Shown here: in pieces, positions 56,908 to 64,000 of the stretch | Layout: each line of letters starts with the position of its first letter | Position numbering within the stretch: the first letter of the stretch is position 1 | NCBI RefSeq assembly: GCF_016756595.1 | Contig: NZ_AP023257.1 | Span: forward strand, 5,968,001-6,032,000 | DNA: 64,000 bases | DNA from: Mesorhizobium sp. L-2-11 | Lineage (GTDB): Bacteria > Pseudomonadota > Alphaproteobacteria > Rhizobiales > Rhizobiaceae | Reading direction: 5' to 3' | Notes under the pieces: model-generated | The model's input: the letters and a program-made list of their open reading frames with translations, nothing else | Told to the model about the DNA's origin: nothing | Database searches by the model: none | Program-made: the position numbers and the translations under genes

Positions 56908-58938
56908 TCAGAAGCCGGGGACGATATCCTTATCATCGTCCCTTCCCTCGTTGATGCCATAGGCACCTGCGACGGTGGAGATCCGGTCCATGACGCGCTT
57001 GTCCGCCATCGCCTCGCTATCATCGTCTGCGGGTCTGGACAGATCGTCCTGGTCCGGTTCCTGGGTGACGGCGGTATGTTCTTCGGGTAGGCCAGGATGG
57101 CGCTGCTGCTGAACACCTCCCTCGTCCGCAAGCGCGGCGCCAGCGCTTTCATCGTCGGACGCAAGACGACGGTCGACGCCGCGTACTTGCCCAGTCCAAT
57201 CGTCCGGCCGCGACATCGGGCAGTCCGCGTAGGGTCCGTCGCGCAACACCGGCGAAGGCAGCACCCGCTCGGTGAAATTGTGATCCTCATAGTATCGCAG
57301 CTTTTTGGCCCGGATGGGGGGCAGTCCCGAAACCAGCACCAGTTCGTCCGCGGGCGGCAATTGCATCACCTCGCCCGGTGTCAGCAGCGGGCGGGCGGTT
57401 TCCTGGCGGCTCACCATGACATGCGAGAGCCAAGGTGCCAGCCGGTGGCCCGCATAGTTGCGCATGGATCTGAGTTCCGTGGCCGTGCCAAGCGCGTCCG
57501 AGATTCGCTTGGCCGTGCGCTCATCATTGGAGGAAAAGGCAATTCGCAAATGGCAGTTGTCCAGAATGGCGTTGTTGTCGCCATACGCTTTGGAGATCTG
57601 GTTCAACGATTGCGCGATCAAGTAGGCACGAATTCCGTAACCGGCCATAAACGCGAGCGCGGTCTCAAAGAAGTCGAGGCGACCGAGCGCCGGAAACTCA
57701 TCCAGCATCATGAGCAGTTGATGCTTGCGGCTCTTCTTTGGGTCACCCTCGAGGCGCTCCGTCAGCCGCCTGCCGATCTGGTTCAGGATCAGTCGCACCA
57801 ACGGCTTGGTGCGCGAGATGTCCGATGGCGGCACGACCAGATAGAGCGACATCGGCCACTCCGCATCCATCAGATCGGCAATGCGCCAGTCGCAGTCCGA
57901 TGTTACCGCCGCCACGGTCGGATCACGGTAGAGGCCGAGAAAAGACATGGCGGTCGAGAGGACGCCTGAACGTTCGTTCTCCGATTTGTTCAACACCTCT
58001 CGTGCCGCCGAGGCCACGACGGGATGGACCTCAGGCTTATTGGCCGCACCGAGATGGTTGGTCGTCATCATTCGCCGCAAAGTCGCGGCAAACGAGCGTT
58101 GCGGGTCCGACAGAAAGGTGGCGACGCGGGCAAGAGTCTTTTCCTCTTCGGCGTAGAGCACGTGCAAGATAGCGCCGACCAGGAGTGAATGACTGGTCTT
58201 CTCCCAATGATTCCGCCGCTCCAGCGCGCCTTCCGGATCGACTAGAATGTCGGCGATGTTTTGGACATCGCGAATCTCGTCCGAACCTTTGCGTACCTCC
58301 AGCAGCGGGTTGTAGCGGGCCGATCGCGGATCAGTCGGATTGAACAAAAGGCAATGCGAGAACCTCGACCGCCAGCCGGAGCTCAGCTGCCAGTTCTCGC
58401 CTTTGATGTCGTGAATGACGGCCGAGCCGGACCAGGAGAGAAGGGTTGGGACAACCAGCCCGACGCCCTTGCCGGAACGTGTCGGCGCAAAGGCCATGAC
58501 GTGCTCAGGCCCGTCATGACGCAGATACCGGTCCTTCAGTTTGCCGAGGAAGACGCCTTCCGGCTGAAACAGCCCTGCTTTCTCGATCTCCCGCGTCGCC
58601 GCCCATCGAGAGGAGCCATAGGTGGTGACCAAGCCGCGCTGGCGCGCGCGCCAGAGGGAACCAGCGATCGCAGCGGCACAGCCCATGAATCCACTGGTGC
58701 CCGCAAGCATGCCCGCCTTGTCGAATACCTCGGGCGCATAGGCATCGAATTGGAACCACCATTCCAACAGTTTCCACGGCTCGTAGATCGGCCAGCCAGC
58801 CGCGACAAACCATGGCGCGCCGAGTTGTTCCTGAAAGGCTAGCATATGAGCGCACCATTGCGTGGCAGCCCACACGCCGAGGAGAACGATGGCGAACACA
58901 ATGGCGATCTGCCCAATCAGAAGCTTCGTGGGCGTCAC
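56908..58938 (-). CDS. traG: Conjugal transfer coupling protein TraG (VirD4 type)
   Basis: TraG couples the relaxosome to the secretion channel and pumps DNA. The GTG at 58938 has GGAG seven bases upstream. The 676-residue product starts with membrane helices (KLLIGQIAIVFAIVLLGVWA and FMGCAAAIAGSLW). It contains the P-loop APTRSGKGVGLV, Walker B-type LLMMLDEFPALG and a C-terminal acidic tail. The frame upstream to 59250 is not part of it. Intact. Confidence 0.93.
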   Translation of the reverse strand: MTPTKLLIGQIAIVFAIVLLGVWAATQWCAHMLAFQEQLGAPWFVAAGWPIYEPWKLLEWWFQFDAYAPEVFDKAGMLAGTSGFMGCAAAIAGSLWRARQRGLVTTYGSSRWAATREIEKAGLFQPEGVFLGKLKDRYLRHDGPEHVMAFAPTRSGKGVGLVVPTLLSWSGSAVIHDIKGENWQLSSGWRSRFSHCLLFNPTDPRSARYNPLLEVRKGSDEIRDVQNIADILVDPEGALERRNHWEKTSHSLLVGAILHVLYAEEEKTLARVATFLSDPQRSFAATLRRMMTTNHLGAANKPEVHPVVASAAREVLNKSENERSGVLSTAMSFLGLYRDPTVAAVTSDCDWRIADLMDAEWPMSLYLVVPPSDISRTKPLVRLILNQIGRRLTERLEGDPKKSRKHQLLMMLDEFPALGRLDFFETALAFMAGYGIRAYLIAQSLNQISKAYGDNNAILDNCHLRIAFSSNDERTAKRISDALGTATELRSMRNYAGHRLAPWLSHVMVSRQETARPLLTPGEVMQLPPADELVLVSGLPPIRAKKLRYYEDHNFTERVLPSPVLRDGPYADCPMSRPDDWTGQVRGVDRRLASDDESAGAALADEGGVQQQRHPGLPEEHTAVTQEPDQDDLSRPADDDSEAMADKRVMDRISTVAGAYGINEGRDDDKDIVPGF

Positions 58939-59591
58939 TGGCTTGCTCCGCTGTTCTGGAGAGATGGATCGAGGATCGCGCGGGACGGCCGGAACAGGAA
59001 TGCGCCCTATGTACGACTTGGTGCGATGAGAGGCTGTTTGGCGCGCCGTTGCTCTCCTTCGAGGTGTATCAATATTCGCGCATTCCCGAGGACTGCTATG
59101 TCGGAGGGGACTCATATCGTTCGTGCCTATCGTGAGCACGTGGTCGGGGAACTGGCGGTGGCATGCGGGCAAGCCGCTGAGGAAATTCGTAACATCGAGT
59201 CCGGTCTGAGGTACAACGAGATCGGATCGCGAGGTAGCCCTGCCCGCCATGGGAATTCCTCAGGCGAGTACCGACATATTGGGCGCTGCCTTATAAGTGG
59301 AAGGCGCCTTCCCGTTGCCTCTATCGCAGATAAATTACCTTCCGGCCTTCGCGCTGGATTTCCCAGCTGGACTGCGTTTCAGTTTCAATTCGCTGTGCTT
59401 CTTGTGAGCCAGACACGATTTCTCGGACGGTGAATTGACATTCATTGTCCGACAAGCCCTCGCCGGCGATCTGTTGGGCAGAGGCGGCTATCACCCCGGC
59501 CGTGGCACATCCGCGCGCTGCAGAACCTCGATGAGCCGCCGGCTCAAACGCCCAGGCGGATGCAAAGATCCACAGATGCGTTCCGCCAGCG
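58939..59591. other. Eroded stretch upstream of traG
   Basis: No gene is firmly supported in these 650 bases. A minus-strand frame at 59321-59617 (98 codons) ends FTVREIVSGSQEAQRIETETQSSWEIQREGRKVIYLR. It might be a truncated protein end, but start and identity are missing. The region otherwise appears non-coding. Confidence 0.35.
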
Positions 59592-59981
59592 CTAGTTGCG
59601 AAGCATATGACCGGCATTTCGCAACGCGCCTAGGAAGAGGCCGGCATGGTGAGTGACATCGATTTTGGCCTGCATTGACACCGGCATGCTGGTCCAATTC
59701 TCCAACGGTGCAATGAAGCGGGAGAAGGTACCGTCGACGACGCAGTAGCGGCTAATAAGGCCTTGTCTGTCCAACGCCAGCACACCAATCTGCCCGCCTC
59801 GATATCGGATGGCTGCGAGCCGTTGGACCTCGGCGTCATCATCGATCCGCACATCGAAAAGCAGGTTTCCGCGGCTCCTCGCGGCTATCTCCGCCGCTTT
59901 GTCATTGAAGCTCAAGCAGAGTGAGCGGACGCTTTCCACTGCCATCTGGAAAACAAACAAATCCAGTTCATTCACGGCCAT
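59592..59981 (-). CDS. Hypothetical protein
   Basis: From the ATG at 59981 the 129 residues read like a folded protein (MAVNELDLFVFQMAVESVRSL...; RIDDDAEVQRLAAIRYRGGQIGVLALDRQGLISRY). No motif is recognised. The ribosome site is weak, and the neighbours are remnants, so it may be a degraded gene. No function assigned. Confidence 0.4.
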   Translation of the reverse strand: MAVNELDLFVFQMAVESVRSLCLSFNDKAAEIAARSRGNLLFDVRIDDDAEVQRLAAIRYRGGQIGVLALDRQGLISRYCVVDGTFSRFIAPLENWTSMPVSMQAKIDVTHHAGLFLGALRNAGHMLRN

Positions 59982-60403
59982 GTGGGCAGTTGAGCCAATA
60001 AATGGATGATTGCAACGTCGCACACGGCTTGTTCACAGGTGTCGGCGACTGATCGTTCGTGGCTTTCTGTCCGCTGCCGGCGATGGAATATTTGAAGGAC
60101 GGCGGGTCCCGTATTTCCTGTCGCGTTGGCAACCGCGGCGGCCACCTGCCGGGCGGCAGCGGCAGAGATAATGTCATAGACAGGTGGAAGCGTGGGCTTT
60201 CTGCCCTTCAATAGTAGTTCCCTGACCCTACAGATTTGCACGCGCGGCCGCAGCTTGCCGCCCGCCTCAACGGATTCGGCTTCTCTGGCAGCACGTTCCA
60301 TTGCTGCGGTCGCCTTGTTGAGCGTCACCAGAACGCCAAGGTTCGTGGCTGGCAAGATCGCCAACTCGCTCAAGCTCACGACCTCTATTCGATGGACGGG
60401 CAC
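59972..60403 (-). pseudogene. C-terminal remnant of a DNA-methylase-like protein
   Basis: The first ~75 residues match the end of DUF1156/adenine-methylase-type proteins. LGVLVTLNKATAAMERAAREA resembles the VFVTLEPPT pattern, followed by RPRVQICRVRELLLKGRKPTLPP, close to the common PKIQILTIEELLxG-LPP ending. The catalytic domain is missing. The last part continues out of family. It is a fragment left in the eroded right end. Confidence 0.5.
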
Positions 60404-60552
60404 GGCCGTGCATCGCCGCGGCAGGGGACAACATCGTCGTGACCGACCCTCAAGCCCTATATCGTATCGTGTCGGCGGGATCGTTCACCAGGAACGGCGA
60501 GATCGCCGTGGAGGGCAAGCCCTTCCACATCGTGGCCGTCGGCGGGAGCGGC

Positions 60553-60971
60553 AAGATCCACGATCAAGCAGCTGAGAAAGATCACGCATATAGCCACGAT
60601 CCCGCGGTCCAGCCGATCTACATTTGAGGACGACCAGATCAAGCAGCGCGCCCTGTCGAATTTGGGTCCGGGATTGGCAGTTGGTCTATCCCTTCCTGAC
60701 GATGGAACGCTCGATCCAGTCATGGCTTATAAGGCGGAGAGCGGCGACCAGAGCGCAGATGAGTACGCGCCTACTACGAGATCGGCTATCGCACCAATTC
60801 GAGCGGATCACGATCGATGGCGACACCGTGGCATTCTTCGAGGGCGGGAAGCCGCTTGAGGCCTGCTTCCCTGGCGACGGCTGTGAAATCCTGACCTCGA
60901 AGAAAGGAAACCGCATGGGCGTCAAATTCCGCTTCGGCGTCGCCTTGGCCTCCTCACACTTGGTTGGCTGA
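60553..60971 (+). pseudogene. zinT: zinT-like metal-binding protein pseudogene
   Basis: Joined across frames, the region reads like periplasmic ZinT (YodA), a zinc/cadmium-binding lipocalin. It shows a His-rich start (KDHAYSHDPAVQPIY), a GDWQ-like region, TLDPVMAYKAESGDQSADEY, YYEIGYRT, ITIDGDTVAFFEGGKPLEA and EILTSKKGNRMGVKFRF. At least three frameshifts interrupt it, and the C-terminus with metal-binding histidines is missing. It borders hemN2 and is clearly non-functional. Confidence 0.75.
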
Positions 60972-60972
60972 C

Positions 60973-62298
60973 TCAGCGGGCAACCCGGTCGAGAAAAGCG
61001 TCGAATGCGGCAGCGACAACGCGCATCGCAAAGCGATGCTGCCGCCGTACGCGGACAAAACCCTTTTCGATGTCCACAATCCCGTCCTTGGCAAGCATCG
61101 CCAAGCGTTCAGCTGAATCGAGAAAATGGATCGGATCAGATCCGTGGGCGGCACAGATTGCCGGCACATCGGCCTCGAGATCGCACATTAGTCGCTCGAT
61201 AATTGCGGCTCGCGCGCGGTCTTCGTCGGTGAGACGGTAGCCCTTTGACGTCGCCAGACGGCCAGCCGCGATGTGCCGGCAGTAGGAATCCCGTGTAACC
61301 TCGTTCTGAACGTAGCCCTCGCCGACACGCCCGATAGCCGACGCGCCGAAACCGATCAGGGTTTTGCAGGTGTCGGCCGAGTAGCCCAGCGAGTTGCGCC
61401 GCAGGCGACCGGTTTTCTGTGCCAGCGCGAGATCGTCGTCCGGCAAGGCGAAATGGTCGAGCCCGATCTCTCGGTAGCCGGCGGCAATCAGCGTCACGGC
61501 AATGGCCGCATCCTGTTCGGCGCGGGCAGCGCTGCCCGGAAGCGATGCCTCCTCGATGAGGCGCTGATTCTTAATAAAGGACGGAATGTGCGAGTAGCCG
61601 AACACCGCAAGCCGGTTGGGGCGCATGGCGACCGCCGCCCTCGTGGTCTCGACGCAAGACTGCACCGTTTGATGCGGGAGACCAAAGATGAGGTCGAAGT
61701 TGATGCTTGTCACTCCATGCCGACGCAGCATTTCGACGGCAGCCGCCGTCTGCGCCTCACTCTGGACCCGGTTGATCGCTTTTTGAACAATGGGATCGAA
61801 GCTCTGCACGCCGAGGCTCGCGCGGTTCACGCCGGCTGCTTGCAAGGCTTCGGCCATATCGGCCGTGAACGTGCGTGGATCGATCTCGACGGCGATCGTA
61901 GCTGTTTCCGCAAGCGCAAAGTGGCGGCGCAGGAATTCCGTCAGGGCGAGGAACTCAACTGGCCCCATGAGAGTTGGCGTTCCGCCGCCGAAATGCACAT
62001 CGCTCACGGGCAGCGCCTGCGGCGCGTGCTCCGAGACCAAACGTATCTCGTCACGCAGCGCCGCCAGATAATTAACGATCGGCGCATCATGGCGGGTGAT
62101 GGTGGTGGGGAAGCCGCAATACCAGCACTTTGATCGGCAGAACGGAACGTGCAAGTAGAGTGACGCCGGATCGTTAGCCGGTAGGTTCCTGAGCCATTCC
62201 TCATAAGCGTCGGCGCCGACCGCCCCAGAGAACTCCGCGACAGTCGGATAGATGGTGTACCAAGGCAGGTGGGCTTCGCGATGTTTTGTGGTCTGCAA
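60973..62298 (-). CDS. hemN: Second oxygen-independent coproporphyrinogen III oxidase-like protein
   Basis: This 441-residue radical SAM protein is a paralogue of the hemN at 43.8 kb. It has CxxxCxxC in FCRSKCWYCGF (C54, C58, C61), the HFGGGTPT glycine motif, and the C-terminal HemN domain. The upstream protein has HTK after the last cysteine pair whereas this one has GFPTT, so the two are distinct. It may be a backup HemN or a HemW-like protein, but length and C-terminus favour HemN. An FNR-like box lies about 60 bases upstream. Confidence 0.85.
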   Translation of the reverse strand: MQTTKHREAHLPWYTIYPTVAEFSGAVGADAYEEWLRNLPANDPASLYLHVPFCRSKCWYCGFPTTITRHDAPIVNYLAALRDEIRLVSEHAPQALPVSDVHFGGGTPTLMGPVEFLALTEFLRRHFALAETATIAVEIDPRTFTADMAEALQAAGVNRASLGVQSFDPIVQKAINRVQSEAQTAAAVEMLRRHGVTSINFDLIFGLPHQTVQSCVETTRAAVAMRPNRLAVFGYSHIPSFIKNQRLIEEASLPGSAARAEQDAAIAVTLIAAGYREIGLDHFALPDDDLALAQKTGRLRRNSLGYSADTCKTLIGFGASAIGRVGEGYVQNEVTRDSYCRHIAAGRLATSKGYRLTDEDRARAAIIERLMCDLEADVPAICAAHGSDPIHFLDSAERLAMLAKDGIVDIEKGFVRVRRQHRFAMRVVAAAFDAFLDRVAR

Positions 62299-62354
62299 CA
62301 GTTACCGTCCCATGTTGTTGCCTTCCATCCTTACCACTGCGCTCTCCTGTGTCT

Positions 62355-62368
62355 TTGCGCTGTATCAG
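62355..62368 (-). promoter_or_regulatory. FNR-like box upstream of the second hemN
   Basis: TTGCGCTGTATCAG matches TTGAT-N4-ATCAA at 7 of 10 fixed positions. It lies about 60 bases before the hemN start, almost the same distance as the box before the first hemN. Low-oxygen activation by FnrN is plausible but the match is moderate. Confidence 0.4.
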
Positions 62369-62379
62369 TCCGGTCCGCT

Positions 62380-62770
62380 TTGGGCCCGATTATTTCGCAG
62401 CGATAGCCCCATTCAGCCTTGGCTGGACAGCGATGGTATGAGCACGCGCTGGTCAGCGACAAGCGCCGTGGGTTTCCCGTCGAGACTTTCCCGCACACCG
62501 TTTGGTGCTACTATCCTATCCTATCCCCTCCCTTCAGCGTCCGATGGAACGCAGCATGCCCCGTCCGACCAGTCGATTCGGCGTTGGGACCAGACTTTTG
62601 CTCGCCGGCTGGTGCGTAAGACGGCGTCACGTAGCGATACCTGGCATCTCGATGAGTTCGTCGTATTAATTGCCGGCACGAGGCTTTGGCTGTGGCGCAC
62701 CGTCTGTCAGAGCGGGAATTGTGCTCGAGGAGACCGTCCAGGTCCGCCCCTGCCAAGGCTGCAAGCCTGA
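62380..62770 (+). pseudogene. IS6-family transposase remnant
   Basis: Fragments in two frames resemble IS6-type transposases: VWCYYPILSPPFSVR (cf. WCYYRFPLSFR), SIRRWDQTFARRLVRK, DTWHLDEFVVLIAG with the first catalytic Asp, and LWLWRTVCQ. The frame is disrupted, and the other catalytic residues and the inverted ends are absent. It is a non-mobile relic. Confidence 0.7.
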
Positions 62771-63180
62771 TGAACCAATTTAGAAAGTAGCGCTACGCCA
62801 GGCGCATGATCACCGACAAATCGCGCTCCTGTGGCCCGGCAAAGCGCCGGAGTGAAGCGCAACTCAAGCATCGCTCGCAGCTGACAATCGAGCGAATTCG
62901 CATGTGCTTCCGTAAAAACAAAAATGGCCCATGCACGGCTTCCGATTCAGAGAGGGGCTTACAACGGCTCGTCTCGACCTTCCCGCCTTTCGGAACCACT
63001 TTGTCCGGACTAGCTGGAAAGCTGGTGCACCTCGCCACCGCCGAGGTGTGGCCCTTCGCCCTAACGAGGACGCTTACGCCTAGGCATGTCGGCATCAGTG
63101 GGGCATCTCGGCTGACGTACCGAGCGGTGCACTCGCATGATGTCAACAATGTCGAGGCTCAAAACAAACAAAAGCTATCG
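62771..63180. other. Intergenic stretch without supported genes
   Basis: The 410 bases between the IS6 remnant and the NifA/sigma-54 region contain only overlapping short frames with unusual composition. No domain or convincing ribosome site is seen. Confidence 0.5.
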
Positions 63181-63194
63181 CCATTGAACGATAC

Positions 63195-63210
63195 TGTCGC
63201 GAAGCGAACA
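63195..63210 (+). promoter_or_regulatory. NifA-type upstream activator sequence
   Basis: TGT-CGCGAAGCGA-ACA is an exact TGT-N10-ACA site. It lies about 120 bases upstream of the sigma-54 -24 element, the normal distance for NifA binding. Together with that promoter it indicates expression during nitrogen fixation. Confidence 0.7.
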
Positions 63211-63330
63211 GACGAACCATGTCCGAAACATTTGCTTTTCGTGCTCAGCTTGACCCTCAGAGCAAAAAAGGAAACGCAAGCCAAGGTCCGACGGCAAACT
63301 TGAGTGTCAATCGTAGCTTGGTCGTGAGGT

Positions 63331-63345
63331 TGGCACGTCGCTTGC
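63331..63345 (+). promoter_or_regulatory. Sigma-54 promoter (-24/-12)
   Basis: TGGCACGTCGCTTGC matches the RpoN consensus TGGCACG-N4-TTGC, with GG and GC in the required spacing of ten bases between them. It is followed by a leader of about 36 bases, a GGAG ribosome site and a short ATG frame. Confidence 0.85.
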
Positions 63346-63392
63346 GGGGTGATTTTCTGAAGCCGGTACGCCCGCAGCTATCGGAGATAATC

Positions 63393-63452
63393 ATGGCGAT
63401 CGACCCAGAAGTGTTTGATTCCTCCCCCGGGCATTTCAAGCAGGTGATATGA
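63393..63452 (+). CDS. 19-codon ORF behind the NifA/sigma-54 promoter
   Basis: ATG at 63393 follows GGAG by six bases and lies 48 bases after the -12 element. The product MAIDPEVFDSSPGHFKQVI is too short to be a typical protein. It may be a leader peptide, a true small protein, or the intact N-terminus of a gene whose rest was lost. No identity can be given; the promoter context makes expression likely. Confidence 0.5.
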   Translation: MAIDPEVFDSSPGHFKQVI

Positions 63453-63639
63453 GAACAACATCTTATCGCGTGGAAGTATGATTCAGATTCATCGCCTCTG
63501 TTGTTGAATCATTATTATGACCCGTGCGTCATACTGCGATGGGCGCAGCGCGATGTGCATCGTTTTCGATTGTGGGGACAGGAAGGGGCTGGCTCGTTCG
63601 TTGACGTCCCCTTCTTTAATATTTGAACGGAGATCAAGA

Positions 63640-64000
63640 ATGAACATCAGGAGCCTCCTGCTCGGCTCAGCTGCGGCCCTGATCGCCGTTTCCTGTGCCC
63701 GAGCCGCCGACGCCATCGTCCTGGCCGAGCCTGAGCCCGTTGAATACGTCAAGATCTGCGACGTTTACGGCGCTGGTTACTACTACATCCCCGGCACCGA
63801 GACCTGCCTGCGCATCGGCGGCTATGTCCGTTACGACATCGGCCTCGGCGATGTCGTGTCGTATGACCAAGCTAGAACCACGGATGTGAAGACTGGCGAG
63901 GCCCAGGGCATATGGCAAAACCACACGCGCTTCACATTCAAAACTTGGACCGGGCAAGAGACCGAACTCGGTACATTGCAGACCTACATCGAGACCCGCA
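63640..64000 (+). CDS. Porin, N-terminal part (runs off the window)
   Basis: The 120 visible residues start with a signal peptide ([26 protein letters not shown]). The alphaproteobacterial porin pattern follows: [35 protein letters not shown], with the two conserved cysteines, and then the first beta strands ([26 protein letters not shown]). It forms an outer-membrane general diffusion pore. GGAG lies about seven bases before the ATG. The 3' end lies outside the window. Confidence 0.92.
   Translation, partial: MNIRSLLLGSAAALIAVSCARAADAIVLAEPEPVEYVKICDVYGAGYYYIPGTETCLRIGGYVRYDIGLGDVVSYDQARTTDVKTGEAQGIWQNHTRFTFKTWTGQETELGTLQTYIETR

Larger units (their letters stand above)
19648..64000. mobile_element. 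Element 2: left part of a symbiosis-type ICE (continues past the window)
   Basis: The element starts at the tRNA-Phe 3' copy with an adjacent P4-type integrase, as in the M. loti symbiosis ICE. It carries a conjugation block (traG, trb genes), nitrogen-fixation respiration genes (fixNOQP, fixGHIS, fnrN), two hemN genes and a NifA/sigma-54 promoter. The right att copy is not in the window, and no nod or nif structural genes are seen. Recognition as a symbiosis ICE is therefore by gene content and site. Confidence 0.75.

Noticed and set aside
62806-63303. 165-codon plus-strand ORF before the NifA site
   Set aside because: Unusual composition, no ribosome site or domain, and it runs through the NifA activator site.
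63219-63452. 77-codon ORF that includes the 19-codon frame
   Set aside because: It would start upstream of the sigma-54 promoter that lies inside it; the ATG at 63393 with its own ribosome site is preferred.

Overview
The window comes from a Mesorhizobium-like member of the Hyphomicrobiales (Alphaproteobacteria). Its left edge is ordinary chromosomal backbone (murA, a DUF2948 gene, hisD, a UPF0262 gene, a low-molecular-weight phosphatase, infA, maf, yacG) ending at a tRNA-Phe(GAA) gene. tRNA-Phe is the known integration site of the M. loti/M. japonicum symbiosis ICE. Everything to the right of it is accessory DNA, and its content fits that reading: an intS-like P4-type integrase, traG and a trb conjugation operon, fixNOQP-fixGHIS, fnrN, two hemN genes and a NifA/sigma-54 promoter. 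The assignment to a symbiosis ICE is inferred, because no nod or nif structural genes fall inside the window.

Two elements sit in tandem at the tRNA. Element 1 (about 6128-19695, 13.5 kb) is bounded by a perfect 48-bp repeat of the tRNA-Phe 3' half. It has an integrase/HTH/Arc control block at the left and a RexA-RexB-like two-gene module behind an Xre gene. It also has a leftward phage tail operon (HTH regulator, tail assembly chaperone with a -1 frameshift site, tape measure, small genes) and a ten-copy 9-bp site array at the head of that operon. No capsid, portal, terminase or lysis gene is recognisable, so it is a defective prophage or a satellite-like relic.

Element 2 starts at the second tRNA copy with intS (19907) and runs past the end of the window. 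Its first 14 kb (to about 33950) form a defence-like cargo zone: a DUF1294 membrane protein, a frameshifted large nuclease-like gene, an ietS/ietA subtilase-ATPase pair, an IS30 element, a DUF4238 gene and an autoinhibited Fic protein behind an operator-like repeat array. A decayed second copy of the intS 3' half closes this zone. Next comes the microaerobic respiration block, with fixNOQP (cbb3 oxidase) and fixGHIS (assembly) on the minus strand, and a divergent hemerythrin, fnrN and hemN. FNR/FixK-like boxes lie upstream of fixN, fixG and both hemN genes.

After an IS3-family element lies the conjugation block traG-RHH-trbBCDEJLFGI-DUF2274, transcribed leftwards; trbL carries a frameshift. 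The right end (59-63.5 kb) is eroded DNA: a methylase remnant, a zinT pseudogene, a second hemN and an IS6-family remnant. It finishes with a NifA-type UAS plus sigma-54 promoter driving a 19-codon ORF, and the start of a porin gene.
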